A stretch of 64,000 nt of DNA from Gilvibacter sediminis (GTDB taxonomy: Bacteria; Bacteroidota; Bacteroidia; Flavobacteriales; Flavobacteriaceae), in contig NZ_JAQQTE010000004.1 of assembly GCF_028561565.1 (NCBI RefSeq), positions 575,017 to 639,016 of the forward strand. The letters run 5' to 3'. How positions within the stretch are numbered: position 1 is the first letter of the stretch; every line of letters begins with the position of its first letter. The translations under genes and the position numbers were made by a program. The notes below the pieces were generated by a model that made no database searches, was not told where the DNA came from, and saw only the letters and a list, made by a program, of their open reading frames with translations. Below, piece by piece: positions 1-7,981 of this stretch.

Positions 1-28
1 TCAAAATTTGCAGAGCAGCTGCCCTATT

Positions 29-107
29 TATAAGCTAAAGTACTTATAATTTTTAAATATAAGCTATTTGACTTATAATTTATCGTTATAAGCCTTTTGA
101 CTTATAA
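29..107. repeat. three 21-bp palindromic direct repeats, 29-bp period
   Basis: Three near-identical 21-base units lie at 29-49, 58-78 and 87-107, separated by 8-base AT-rich spacers, so the period is exactly 29. Each unit starts TATAAGC and ends ACTTATAA, giving an internal inverted repeat (TATAAG / CTTATA). The third unit contains the stop codon of the DUF2461 gene. The array does not continue to the left: positions 1-28 do not match. This looks like a cluster of operator sites for a dimeric regulator serving a gene beyond the left edge; that role is inference. Confidence 0.75.
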
Positions 108-776
108 CAGAGATTCTCCGTTAAGGTCTGTGGTCAAAACCTCACTCATATAATCAAAATACGGGCGTAAAAGTTCAAAATGATAAAGCACTTTCTCGCC
201 AAAGTCAGGAGCTAAAACCTCTTTGTCAGTGAAAGGATGCATTACAAAAAAGGCTTTGTTCTTAATTAGGTCGATGTTCCGATGGTCCTTGCTAAAACCT
301 TTTGGCGCTGTTTTTACTTGATATTCGGTATTTAAACCACCAAAGGCCTCCTTGAACTTAGGTTCGGCTAGTATTTTACGGATCGGCTCCGCATCAAATT
401 CAAATTCCTTGCGAATTCGCAATAGATCTGCAGGTTCTGGACCCCAGAAACCTCCAGCCATGGCAGACGCTCCGGGCTCTATCCGCAGATAATAACCCCC
501 GCGACGATGCGCTCCTTCTCGACTAAAGCTCACTGAGCGATGCACATTATAAGGCGTCTTGTCCTTACTGAATCTAATATCTCTATTGATGCGAAACACC
601 TTAGTACGTTCAATGACATCGTTGGCGTTAAGACCGTCAGTAATGTCTTGGTAAAAGGCTTTTAAGGCTGCCTCATTACGCTTGTATTGCGCGCGATTGG
701 CATCCATCCAGTCTTTGTTATTATTGCGTTTGAGCGCTTTTAAAAAGTCAAAACATTCCTTGGGAACTCGATTCAT
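102..776 (-). CDS. DUF2461 family protein
   Basis: This 224-residue cytoplasmic protein is recognised as DUF2461 (TIGR02453 type). It opens with the typical segment ECFDFLKALKRNNNKDWMD and has the conserved stretch RINRDIRFSKDKTPYN around residues 61-77, followed by GGYYLRIEPG around 94-103. The length is normal for the family, whose biochemical role is unknown to me. There is no signal peptide or membrane segment. It is the last gene of a minus-strand run, with its own TATCTTTA box about 23 bases upstream (799-806), so it may be transcribed alone. Its stop codon lies inside the palindromic repeat array. Confidence 0.88.
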   Translation of the reverse strand: MNRVPKECFDFLKALKRNNNKDWMDANRAQYKRNEAALKAFYQDITDGLNANDVIERTKVFRINRDIRFSKDKTPYNVHRSVSFSREGAHRRGGYYLRIEPGASAMAGGFWGPEPADLLRIRKEFEFDAEPIRKILAEPKFKEAFGGLNTEYQVKTAPKGFSKDHRNIDLIKNKAFFVMHPFTDKEVLAPDFGEKVLYHFELLRPYFDYMSEVLTTDLNGESLL

Positions 777-798
777 ACCTGAAAAACTTGTAGAACCC

Positions 799-806
799 TA
801 AAGATA
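799..806 (-). promoter_or_regulatory. TATCTTTA -7 box upstream of DUF2461 gene
   Basis: On the minus strand TATCTTTA fits the TAnnTTTG/A -7 consensus of Bacteroidota vegetative promoters and sits about 23 bases before the DUF2461 start. I see no TTG at the expected -33 spacing, so the call is tentative. Confidence 0.4.
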
Positions 807-827
807 CGTAAAACTGCAGGCTATCGC

Positions 828-2033
828 TTACTTAAATTTGTAGTAACCGCATTTGAGATAGGCTCCTTGCTCAAAGCCTATGGGATGATCCAGATCATGA
901 GTGGTCTGTTTCCAAAGCTTATAACGGACCTCTTTTTGAGCCAAGGTGTCTGCGACCAGATCAAAGAAGGCCTGAGATGAAATCCGCGATGAACAGCTGG
1001 CCATAACCAACAGACCACCAGGCGCGACCAAGTCAGCTCCTAGTTTGACCAATCGTGAATAGGCTTTCTTGGCCCGTGATATCTCTTCCTGTTTTTTAGC
1101 AAATGCCGGAGGATCAATCACCACAATATCAAATTGTTTGTATTGCTCTTTCAAGGCCTGAAGGATCTCAAAGGCATCTCCGGCAAGGCAATGGTGTTTC
1201 CCTTGGTGAGGGTTTACCGCTGCATTTGCTTTGGCCAGTTCGAGTGCTTGCGCGCTAAGGTCTACAGAAGTTACCTCCTTTGCCCCACCAGCTAAAGCGT
1301 GAACGGAAAAACCTCCTGCATAAGCGAAAACATCTAATACTGTTTTACCACCAGCCAAGGAGCCTACTTGCTTCCTATTGTGCCTGTGATCCAAGAAGTA
1401 ACCGGTCTTATGGCCTTTGATCACATTGGCGTAAAAGTTCAAGCCGTGTTCCTTAAAGATCACATCAGCATTGTTCAACGCACCATGTAATAGCTCGCCA
1501 TCGGTAAAGGACTTTAAAGCACGCTGCATGTTTCTACTCAAACGCAGAACCACAACTTCTGCCCCGATCAACTCAACCAGAAACTCAGGCAACCATTTAA
1601 GGTGCTGGAGCCAAATTCCGCTGTATAATTTGATCACTGCAACCCCCGCATAAACATCAATGATAAGACCCGGCAGGCCATCGTTCTCCCCAAAGATCAA
1701 ACGGTAACCGTTGGTTTTTTGTTCCAAAAGTGGAATGCGCGAGCCGTAAGCGGCTGCAATTCTGGTCTTGAAGAAATCTTGATCAATATCAGCTCCCTTC
1801 CCGCTGTGCAACAATTTGATTCTAATGGATGACTCCATATCGAAATATCCCAACCCTATAAGTTTGTCCGTATGATTGTCATAGATTACCGCCAGATCGC
1901 CCGTGACGGGCTCTGGACTTGCCTTAACAATCGCATCTTGAAAGATCCACGGATGGCCTTGCTTTACACTTCGCTGTCCGGCTTTATTGAGTTTGACGGC
2001 TATTCGTCTGGATTTGAAATCGGCCTCAGACAT
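828..2033 (-). CDS. class I SAM-dependent rRNA methyltransferase, RlmI-like (PUA + methyltransferase)
   Basis: The protein has 401 residues, the usual size of the RlmI/YccW family that methylates a cytosine at C5 in 23S rRNA. An N-terminal PUA domain (about 8-85, with VKQGHPWIFQDAI) precedes an EEHUD-like linker and a Rossmann methyltransferase domain. The SAM-binding motif VLDVFAYAGGFSVHA lies near residue 230 and the catalytic DPPAF motif near 307. A cysteine in the MASCSS segment near 345 fits the C5-methyltransferase cysteine. The gene is 6 bases from the dehydratase gene upstream, so the two are probably cotranscribed. Exact rRNA target is inferred from the family only. Confidence 0.88.
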   Translation of the reverse strand: MSEADFKSRRIAVKLNKAGQRSVKQGHPWIFQDAIVKASPEPVTGDLAVIYDNHTDKLIGLGYFDMESSIRIKLLHSGKGADIDQDFFKTRIAAAYGSRIPLLEQKTNGYRLIFGENDGLPGLIIDVYAGVAVIKLYSGIWLQHLKWLPEFLVELIGAEVVVLRLSRNMQRALKSFTDGELLHGALNNADVIFKEHGLNFYANVIKGHKTGYFLDHRHNRKQVGSLAGGKTVLDVFAYAGGFSVHALAGGAKEVTSVDLSAQALELAKANAAVNPHQGKHHCLAGDAFEILQALKEQYKQFDIVVIDPPAFAKKQEEISRAKKAYSRLVKLGADLVAPGGLLVMASCSSRISSQAFFDLVADTLAQKEVRYKLWKQTTHDLDHPIGFEQGAYLKCGYYKFK

Positions 2034-2039
2034 AAGGCT

Positions 2040-2528
2040 TTATGATTTCATCTTGGAGTACGGGAAGATCACCCCACTGATGGTTCCTTTACAAGCGATC
2101 TTTCCATCTTCTTTGTGCATGATTACCTCACATTTTAGTTTATTGAATCTGTAATAAACCAATGTGGATTGAACACTCACCTTATCCCCCGGAAACACTG
2201 GAGTTTTAAAGTCAATATAAGTATCAGCCAATGCAATACTCACGTCAATAGGCTCTGGGTTCACCATACGGATGCGCGCTCCAGGATGATCCAAATTATA
2301 GAGGTATATCCCAAAAGCGACCACCCCAATCTGCGCCATACATTCTGTGAGAATTACTCCTGGGGTAATTGGGAATTCTGGAAAATGCCCTTGATAGAAA
2401 TAGGAGTCCTCTGGAAAGGTATAATGCCCAGAAGCGCCCTTCTCGTCTACGCTGAGCAGTTTGTCTACAAACAAAAAAGGATGGCTGTAGGGTAAACATT
2501 CTTGGATCTCAGCAGGAGTCATTGCCAT
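2040..2528 (-). CDS. FabZ-like 3-hydroxyacyl-ACP dehydratase (hotdog fold)
   Basis: A 162-residue hotdog-fold protein with the FabZ/FabA active-site signature: YFYQGHFPEFPITPGV carries the catalytic histidine (about residue 48), and E62 follows in ILTECMAQIG. It would dehydrate beta-hydroxyacyl-ACP in fatty acid or related lipid synthesis. It is a divergent FabZ relative rather than the fused LpxC-FabZ usual in Bacteroidota, so it may be a second copy serving specialised lipids. It sits between the E1 fusion (15 bases upstream) and the rRNA methyltransferase. Confidence 0.83.
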   Translation of the reverse strand: MAMTPAEIQECLPYSHPFLFVDKLLSVDEKGASGHYTFPEDSYFYQGHFPEFPITPGVILTECMAQIGVVAFGIYLYNLDHPGARIRMVNPEPIDVSIALADTYIDFKTPVFPGDKVSVQSTLVYYRFNKLKCEVIMHKEDGKIACKGTISGVIFPYSKMKS

Positions 2529-2543
2529 AGCTTGTTCTTTTAA

Positions 2544-4550
2544 TTAATATGCCAAAAGCTTATCTATGGCAGTGTTAAGGCGTTGTTGGGGTAAATAGTT
2601 CTTTTCTAGTGCTCCGGCAAAAGGAATGGGTGTCTCTAAACTGGCGACGCGGACAATTGGGCCATCCAAATGCTCAAAGCAGTGTTCAGCAATCAAGGCT
2701 GATATATCTGAAGCAATGCCTCCAAACATAGAATCCTCCTGCAAAAGCAAAACCTTTCCGGTGCGTTTTACGGATTCATAAATGGCTTCCGTGTCCAAGG
2801 GTTGTAGCGTTCTTAAGTCAATAAGATCAATAGAAACATCAGGACGTTGCTGAATTTCATGCAAAGCCCAATGCACTCCGGCACCATAGGTTATGATACT
2901 GATATCCGTTCCTGCATTGAGTTGCGCTGCCTTTCCAATAGGAAGCGTATAATAATCCGTAGGGACCTCTTGACGAATACTGCGGTACAAAGCTTTGTGC
3001 TCAAAGAACATCACCGGATTTGGATCTTCAATGGCGGTGGCTAACAATCCCTTCGCATCGGCAGGAAAAGCAGGATAAACCACTTTCAGCCCAGGAGTAT
3101 GTGTAAACCAAGCCTCATTGGTTTGACTGTGGAAGGGGCCTGCCCCAACTCCAGCACCACAAGGCATACGCACTACAACATCTGCAGCCTGAGCCCATCG
3201 GTAGTGAGATTTTGCCAGATAATTGACAATGGGATTAAAGCCTGAGGTCACAAAATCTGCAAACTGCATCTCCATAACTGCTTTATGATCATTGATGGCC
3301 AAGCCCATACTGGCAGAGACTATGGCTGATTCACAAATGGGCGTGTTGCGCACACGTCCTTTACCGAACTGCTCTAAAAAGCCTTCAGTGATTTTAAAAA
3401 CACCTCCGTATTCTGCGATGTCTTGCCCCATGATCACTAGGTTATCATGGCGTTCCATGCTCTGCTTTAAGCCTTGAGCTATGGCATCTACAAATCGAAG
3501 TTCTTCTGCATTTGAATTTTTATCAATATGCTGATATTCAAATGCTTTGAACACATCATTTAATTCATTACTCTCGGTAGAGCTAATCGCTTCTTCTGCG
3601 AATGCAATATCTAAATTGTCATTGATCTCCTGAACGATTTCATCTTTAAAAGTACCGATCTGGGTCTCGGTCAAAATACCTTCAGCCTGTAAGAAAGCTG
3701 CAAAATTCTCCACCGGATCTTTGGCAGCCCAAGCGTCCATTAATTCTTGAGGGACATACTTAGTTCCACTCGCCTCTTCATGCCCACGCATCCTAAAGGT
3801 CTTGAATTCTACCAATACCGGACGTGGATTTTCACGCATATCATCCGTAATGGATTTGAGCTGTTTGTACACCTCAAGGATATTATTCCCCTCGATAATG
3901 TGGGACTCCATGCCGTAGCCTTTTCCGCGATCCGCGAGATGCTCACAATTGTATTGCTCAGAAGTTGGTGTAGAAAGTCCGTAACCGTTATTCTCAATAC
4001 AGAATAAAACCGGCAAGCTCCAGACAGAGGCTACGTTTAGCGCTTCGTGAATATCACCTTCGCTGGTTCCACCCTCACCGGTAAACACAGCACAAACCTG
4101 TTTGTTTTCCTTGAGCAGATTCCCAAGAGCAATACCATCAGCAACACCAAATTGCGGCCCTAAGTGAGAGATCATCCCAACGATCTTATACTCTTGAGTA
4201 CCAAAATGGAAACTGCGGTCCCGACCTTTGGTAAACCCGCTTGCCTTTCCCTGCCATTGCGCAAAAAGCCTGTGTAGTGGAATCTCTCGAGTAGTAAAAA
4301 CACCCAAATTGCGATGCATGGGAAGGATATATTCTTCTTTAGACAAAACAGAGGCGACTCCAACAGAAATGGCTTCTTGTCCTATCCCACTAAACCATTT
4401 GGAAATCTTCCCTTGACGCAGCAGGATAAGCATCTTTTCCTCGATCAATCGAGGTTTTAACATGCGCTTGTATAAGGATATTAAGGTCTCGTTGTCGAGT
4501 CCATCGATCGCATAATCAAAAGGTATGCTATGCTCCGCAGTAGATTTCAT
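2544..4550 (-). CDS. 2-oxoacid dehydrogenase E1, fused alpha and beta subunits (branched-chain type)
   Basis: A thiamine-diphosphate decarboxylase in which the alpha (about 1-345) and beta (about 350-668) subunits form one chain, a common arrangement in Bacteroidota. The alpha part has the ThDP motif GEGGTSEGDIHEALN followed by ENNGYGLSTP; the beta part has GQDIAEYGGVFKITEGF and the transketolase C-terminal domain. It feeds the E2/E3 branched-chain 2-oxoacid dehydrogenase complex. The open frame extends to 4610, but a TACATTTG promoter box at 4568-4575 lies inside that extension, so I choose the ATG at 4550 (MKSTAEHS), giving 668 residues. E2 and E3 are not in the window. Confidence 0.9.
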   Translation of the reverse strand: MKSTAEHSIPFDYAIDGLDNETLISLYKRMLKPRLIEEKMLILLRQGKISKWFSGIGQEAISVGVASVLSKEEYILPMHRNLGVFTTREIPLHRLFAQWQGKASGFTKGRDRSFHFGTQEYKIVGMISHLGPQFGVADGIALGNLLKENKQVCAVFTGEGGTSEGDIHEALNVASVWSLPVLFCIENNGYGLSTPTSEQYNCEHLADRGKGYGMESHIIEGNNILEVYKQLKSITDDMRENPRPVLVEFKTFRMRGHEEASGTKYVPQELMDAWAAKDPVENFAAFLQAEGILTETQIGTFKDEIVQEINDNLDIAFAEEAISSTESNELNDVFKAFEYQHIDKNSNAEELRFVDAIAQGLKQSMERHDNLVIMGQDIAEYGGVFKITEGFLEQFGKGRVRNTPICESAIVSASMGLAINDHKAVMEMQFADFVTSGFNPIVNYLAKSHYRWAQAADVVVRMPCGAGVGAGPFHSQTNEAWFTHTPGLKVVYPAFPADAKGLLATAIEDPNPVMFFEHKALYRSIRQEVPTDYYTLPIGKAAQLNAGTDISIITYGAGVHWALHEIQQRPDVSIDLIDLRTLQPLDTEAIYESVKRTGKVLLLQEDSMFGGIASDISALIAEHCFEHLDGPIVRVASLETPIPFAGALEKNYLPQQRLNTAIDKLLAY

Positions 4551-4567
4551 AGGTGATTTCTTCTGGT

Positions 4568-4575
4568 CAAATGTA
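4568..4575 (-). promoter_or_regulatory. TACATTTG -7 box of the E1 gene
   Basis: A perfect minus-strand match to TAnnTTTG, 17 bases before the ATG at 4550. It lies inside the longest open frame and is the main argument for the shorter E1 start. A clear TTG -33 element is not seen. Confidence 0.55.
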
Positions 4576-4686
4576 GAAAAATTAAGTCGATGCATCACAG
4601 CGCTTTTCATTTATTTTAACCGTATTGACTGCTGATTTAAAATCGAGCTAAAGCCCCATTAATTAACCAATGAGCGGGAATTTTGA

Positions 4687-4694
4687 TATATTTG
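4687..4694 (+). promoter_or_regulatory. TATATTTG -7 box of the oxygenase operon
   Basis: A perfect TAnnTTTG match 22 bases before the ATG at 4717, in the short divergent gap between the E1 gene and the oxygenase operon. It probably drives 4717-7754. Confidence 0.55.
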
Positions 4695-4716
4695 CAGTAG
4701 CAATTAATCCACTGAC

Positions 4717-5667
4717 ATGAACAATATTCCAAGCGTTGATCTGGCTGACTTTTTATCTGACGATCCCGAACGCAAACAACGATTCGTAGATCAAATTGGA
4801 TCTGCCTATGAAGAAATCGGTTTTGTCTCTCTGAAAAACCATTTTCTTACGGACGAATTGGTAGATCAACTCTACAAAGAAGTAAAGAATTTTTTTGCTC
4901 TTCCCTTGGAGACCAAACAACAATACGAGATTGAAGGGCTTGGCGGGCAACGCGGTTATATCTCTTTTGGTAAAGAACACGCTAAAGGGCGCAAAAAAGG
5001 AGACCTTAAAGAGTTTTGGCATTTTGGACAAGAGCCAAGCGCGGATGCTAACTTGATTGAAGAGTATCCGGCCAACGTACAGGTTGACGAACTGCCTGAA
5101 TTCAATGCAACGGGCATGGAGGCTTATCGAATGTTAGAAAAAACTGGGATCTATGTATTGAGAGCTCTAGCCCTGTATATCGGTGTTGACGAGCATTATT
5201 TTGATCACTGGGCCAGCAATGGAAACAGCATTTTAAGACCGATCCACTACCCGCCTATCACTGAAGAACCCGATGGTGCCGTAAGAGCCGGTGCGCATGG
5301 AGACATCAATTTGATCACCTTATTAATGGGAGCTTCTACCGGAGGATTGCAAGTGCTTCGCAAAGATGGAGAATGGATCGATGCCATTCCTAATGAAGAC
5401 GAATTGGTGATCAATGTAGGCGATATGCTAGAACGCCACACCAACAATAAATTGCGCTCTACCATTCACCGTGTGGTGAATCCGCCTAGAGAACAATGGG
5501 ACCAGCCTCGCTATTCCATTCCGTTTTTTATGCATCCAAGAAGCGATATGCGTTTAGATTGCATGCCAGAATGTGTGGATGAGCAGCATCCTAAAGCCTT
5601 TGATGACATTACTGCCGGAGAGTTCTTGCACGAACGCCTAGTAGATATTGGCCTAATTAAGAAGTAA
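4717..5667 (+). CDS. isopenicillin N synthase-like 2-oxoglutarate/Fe(II) oxygenase
   Basis: This 316-residue protein has the DIOX_N domain (about 5-110) and a 2OG-Fe(II) oxygenase core. Iron ligands are visible as H and D in AGAHGDINLITLL (near 194-196) and H in LRSTIHRVVNPP (near 250); the RYSIPFF segment supplies the arginine that binds 2-oxoglutarate. The family includes IPNS, ACC oxidase and flavone synthases, so the substrate cannot be deduced. It opens a plus-strand operon, and its stop codon is directly followed by the ATG of the SUI1 gene. No signal peptide. Confidence 0.88.
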   Translation: MNNIPSVDLADFLSDDPERKQRFVDQIGSAYEEIGFVSLKNHFLTDELVDQLYKEVKNFFALPLETKQQYEIEGLGGQRGYISFGKEHAKGRKKGDLKEFWHFGQEPSADANLIEEYPANVQVDELPEFNATGMEAYRMLEKTGIYVLRALALYIGVDEHYFDHWASNGNSILRPIHYPPITEEPDGAVRAGAHGDINLITLLMGASTGGLQVLRKDGEWIDAIPNEDELVINVGDMLERHTNNKLRSTIHRVVNPPREQWDQPRYSIPFFMHPRSDMRLDCMPECVDEQHPKAFDDITAGEFLHERLVDIGLIKK

Positions 5668-6000
5668 ATGGATCTTCAAGACCAATTAAAGAACTTATTT
5701 CCGGATCACGTTCCGGAGCCTAGTGAAGACAAAGAGAAGCAGCCAAAACCTGAGTTTTGGATTCAGGATGAACCCCTGCTCTGTAAATATGAGAAGCGCC
5801 GCGGCAAGCCCACTACAATCATAGCGGGTTATAACGGTGCTGCTTCTGATTTTAAACTCCTCGCTAAGAAGATCAAGCAATTGCTGAGTGTTGGCGGTGG
5901 GATTAAAGACGAACAGATCATCATTCAAGGCGATTATCGGGACAAGATCATGGAATTTTTGAAAGCCCAAGGTTTTCAGGTAAAACGTGTAGGCGGTTAA
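5668..6000 (+). CDS. SUI1/eIF1 family translation factor (YciH-like)
   Basis: A 110-residue protein whose second half is a SUI1 domain: RRGKPTTIIAGYNG (about 42-55), then KIKQLLSVGGGIKD and a C-terminal IIQGDYRDKIMEFL segment. Bacterial YciH relatives of eIF1 bind the small ribosomal subunit and affect start-codon discrimination; the role here is inferred from the family. The start codon follows the oxygenase stop codon without a gap, and the phosphorylase gene starts 12 bases downstream. The N-terminal 40 residues are charged and look disordered. Confidence 0.9.
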   Translation: MDLQDQLKNLFPDHVPEPSEDKEKQPKPEFWIQDEPLLCKYEKRRGKPTTIIAGYNGAASDFKLLAKKIKQLLSVGGGIKDEQIIIQGDYRDKIMEFLKAQGFQVKRVGG

Positions 6001-6012
6001 TACTTCTAGGCT

Positions 6013-6882
6013 ATGAATATTCCAGAATCGGAATTGGTTCTAAACCCCGACGGCAGCGTATACCACCTGCATTTAAAACCAGAGGATATCGCTTCTACGA
6101 TCATCACTGTTGGTGATCCCGAGCGTGTGGCCAAGGTCTCTGCACATTTTGATTCCATCCGTTTTAAAACCAACAAGCGCGAATTTGTCACGCATACCGG
6201 CACCTATCGCGGAAAAGAGCTCACGGTTATTTCTACAGGGATTGGCACGGATAATATTGATATTGTCCTTACGGAATTAGACGCACTGGTCAATATCGAC
6301 CTTAAAACAAGAAAAATTAAAGAGGAGCACACCGCTTTGGATATTGTGCGGATCGGTACTTGTGGAGGACTGCAAGAAGACGTTCCCTTGGATTCTTTAG
6401 TTGTGAGTGCGAACGCAATTGGCTTTGATAATTTTGTGTACTTCTACGACCATAAAGGGCGTTTTAATACATCTTTAAGCCAATCTTTTATGGAGGCCTC
6501 TAAATGGAGCGCTCCCCTCTCCGATCCTTACTGCGTTGCTGCAGACAACGGGCTTATGGATCGTTTTATCAAGGCCGGATTCCAACCTGGAATTACCGTG
6601 ACCAATGTAGGATTCTATGGGCCTCAGGGAAGGAGTTTACGTATTCCATTGGCACAACCAGAACTCAACTCGGCTATGAAAGCCTTCGAGTTTGAAGGCA
6701 AACGTATTTTGAACTTGGAGATGGAAACTGCCGGTATTTACGCAATGGCAGAGCTATTGGGTCATAGAGCATTGTCCCTCAATGTGATCTTAGCCAACAG
6801 AGAATTGGAAACATTTAGTAAGGATGCTGGCGCAGCTGTCGACCGATTGATAGACATAGCCCTAAATGAATTAGCAAGATGA
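6013..6882 (+). CDS. nucleoside phosphorylase (uridine phosphorylase-like)
   Basis: A 289-residue member of the PNP/UDP family. The phosphate-binding GDPERVAKVSAHF lies near residues 36-48, STGIGTDNIDIVL near 75-87, RIGTCGGLQ near 115, and the ribose-binding LEMETAGIYAM near 237-247. It would cleave a nucleoside with phosphate to ribose 1-phosphate and base, most likely a uridine-type substrate. The stop codon overlaps the next start (ATGA at 6879), so the following binding protein is translationally coupled, which suggests that protein handles a related small molecule. Confidence 0.88.
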   Translation: MNIPESELVLNPDGSVYHLHLKPEDIASTIITVGDPERVAKVSAHFDSIRFKTNKREFVTHTGTYRGKELTVISTGIGTDNIDIVLTELDALVNIDLKTRKIKEEHTALDIVRIGTCGGLQEDVPLDSLVVSANAIGFDNFVYFYDHKGRFNTSLSQSFMEASKWSAPLSDPYCVAADNGLMDRFIKAGFQPGITVTNVGFYGPQGRSLRIPLAQPELNSAMKAFEFEGKRILNLEMETAGIYAMAELLGHRALSLNVILANRELETFSKDAGAAVDRLIDIALNELAR

Positions 6883-7754
6883 CGAATTTAAAGATCGGAG
6901 GAGTTCCAGAACATTTTAACCTGCCTTGGTATTTGACCTTGCGTGAAAAGGCGTACCATCCGGAGGGCATTAATCTGCGATGGCAAGATTTTCCTGGAGG
7001 AACTGGGGCGATGTGTAAAGCGCTGAGAGACGGCTCTATTGATATGGCCGTGATCTTGACAGAGGGCATTATTGCAGATATTGTTAAAGGGAATCCTTCT
7101 AAAATTGTACAGGTATTTGTATCCTCACCGCTGCGTTGGGGAATTCATGTGGCTGCGGATTCTGATTACCAAACCGTTGACGATCTCAAAGGAACCAAGG
7201 CTGCGATCAGCCGCTTTGGTTCAGGTTCTCACCTAATGGCCTATGTACATGCCCAACAAGAGGGATGGGACCTAGATACGGATCTGGATTTTGAATTGGT
7301 TAAAAACTTAAATGGGGCGTTAGAAAAGCTACCGCAAGGCATTGGAGACTACTTCATGTGGGAGAAATTCACCACCAAACCTTATGTAGATTCTGGCCTT
7401 TTTAGGATTGTGGGCGAATGCCCTACCCCTTGGCCTTGCTTTGTGATCGCCGTCCGAGAAGAACTCTTGGAGAATCAACCGGAATTGGTTCGCGCTATTT
7501 TGGAGATCATCAACACGACTACTTATGAATTCAAGCAAATTCCCGCTATAGATCGCATGCTGGCCAACCGTTATGATCAAAAATTAGAAGACATTCAACT
7601 GTGGTTGTCTCAGACCCAATGGAGTCAACAGAATTTAACGTCAAAACAGGTCGCTCAGGTTCAGGATCAGCTTTTAAAACTCGATCTCATTGAAGAAAAG
7701 ATAGAAACCGACAACATTCTTTTCGATCTAAACTACACGTTTACAGTCGATTAA
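6879..7754 (+). CDS. periplasmic-binding-protein-like protein lacking a signal peptide
   Basis: This 291-residue protein resembles NMT1/THI5-like and SsuA-type substrate-binding proteins: NLPWYLTLREKAY at the N-terminus, then an FPGGTGAMCKALRDGSIDMA segment (about 46-65) and the hinge-like LKGTKAAISRFGSGSHLMAY. It begins directly at the binding fold (MTNLKIGGVPEHF), with no signal peptide or lipobox, so it should be cytoplasmic. No permease or ATPase is near. Cytosolic members of this fold can be enzymes (MqnA, MqnD, THI5), so catalysis is possible. It overlaps the phosphorylase gene by 4 bases. Confidence 0.75.
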   Translation: MTNLKIGGVPEHFNLPWYLTLREKAYHPEGINLRWQDFPGGTGAMCKALRDGSIDMAVILTEGIIADIVKGNPSKIVQVFVSSPLRWGIHVAADSDYQTVDDLKGTKAAISRFGSGSHLMAYVHAQQEGWDLDTDLDFELVKNLNGALEKLPQGIGDYFMWEKFTTKPYVDSGLFRIVGECPTPWPCFVIAVREELLENQPELVRAILEIINTTTYEFKQIPAIDRMLANRYDQKLEDIQLWLSQTQWSQQNLTSKQVAQVQDQLLKLDLIEEKIETDNILFDLNYTFTVD

Positions 7755-7806
7755 ACCCATGAGGTTTGTTTCTTGGAATTTTTTTAAACTTTTTTTAGCA
7801 TTAAGC

Positions 7807-7831
7807 GCAACCCTTTGAGAATTCCCGCATC
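7807..7831 (+). promoter_or_regulatory. ECF-type promoter GCAAC-N15-GCATC
   Basis: GCAAC at 7807-7811 and GCATC at 7827-7831 are separated by exactly 15 bases, preceded by a T-rich tract. This is the look of ECF sigma promoters in Bacteroidota and matches the spacing of two promoters at 63142-63166 and 63712-63736. It lies 28 bases before the microprotein ATG at 7860. Confidence 0.55.
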
Positions 7832-7859
7832 TAATTAGTGACTAATTAACAATTAAGGG

Positions 7860-7967
7860 ATGACTTACTTCTTTATCATATTAGGCGGATTGCTTTTGAC
7901 CAACTTCCTATTACTACAGTTTTCTTGTAACGACTGCAGCGAGGTGGAAGTTCCAGAAGAGGAATAA
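7860..7967 (+). CDS. 35-residue membrane microprotein
   Basis: A short frame begins with ATG at 7860 and ends with TAA at 7965-7967. The product starts MTYFFIILGGLLLTNFLLLQ, a single hydrophobic helix of about 20 residues, then has a CNDC pair at 23-26 and an acidic tail EVEVPEEE. An ECF-type promoter lies just upstream, which is the best argument that it is expressed. It stands alone between the convergent binding-protein and uracil-DNA glycosylase genes. Function unknown; a stress-induced small membrane protein is a reasonable guess. Confidence 0.55.
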   Translation: MTYFFIILGGLLLTNFLLLQFSCNDCSEVEVPEEE

Positions 7968-7981
7968 CCAAACTACCGCCA

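Noticed and set aside
29-107. A CRISPR-like array at the left edge
   Set aside because: The spacers are only 8 bases and AT-rich, the units are palindromic, and there is no cas gene; an operator cluster fits better.
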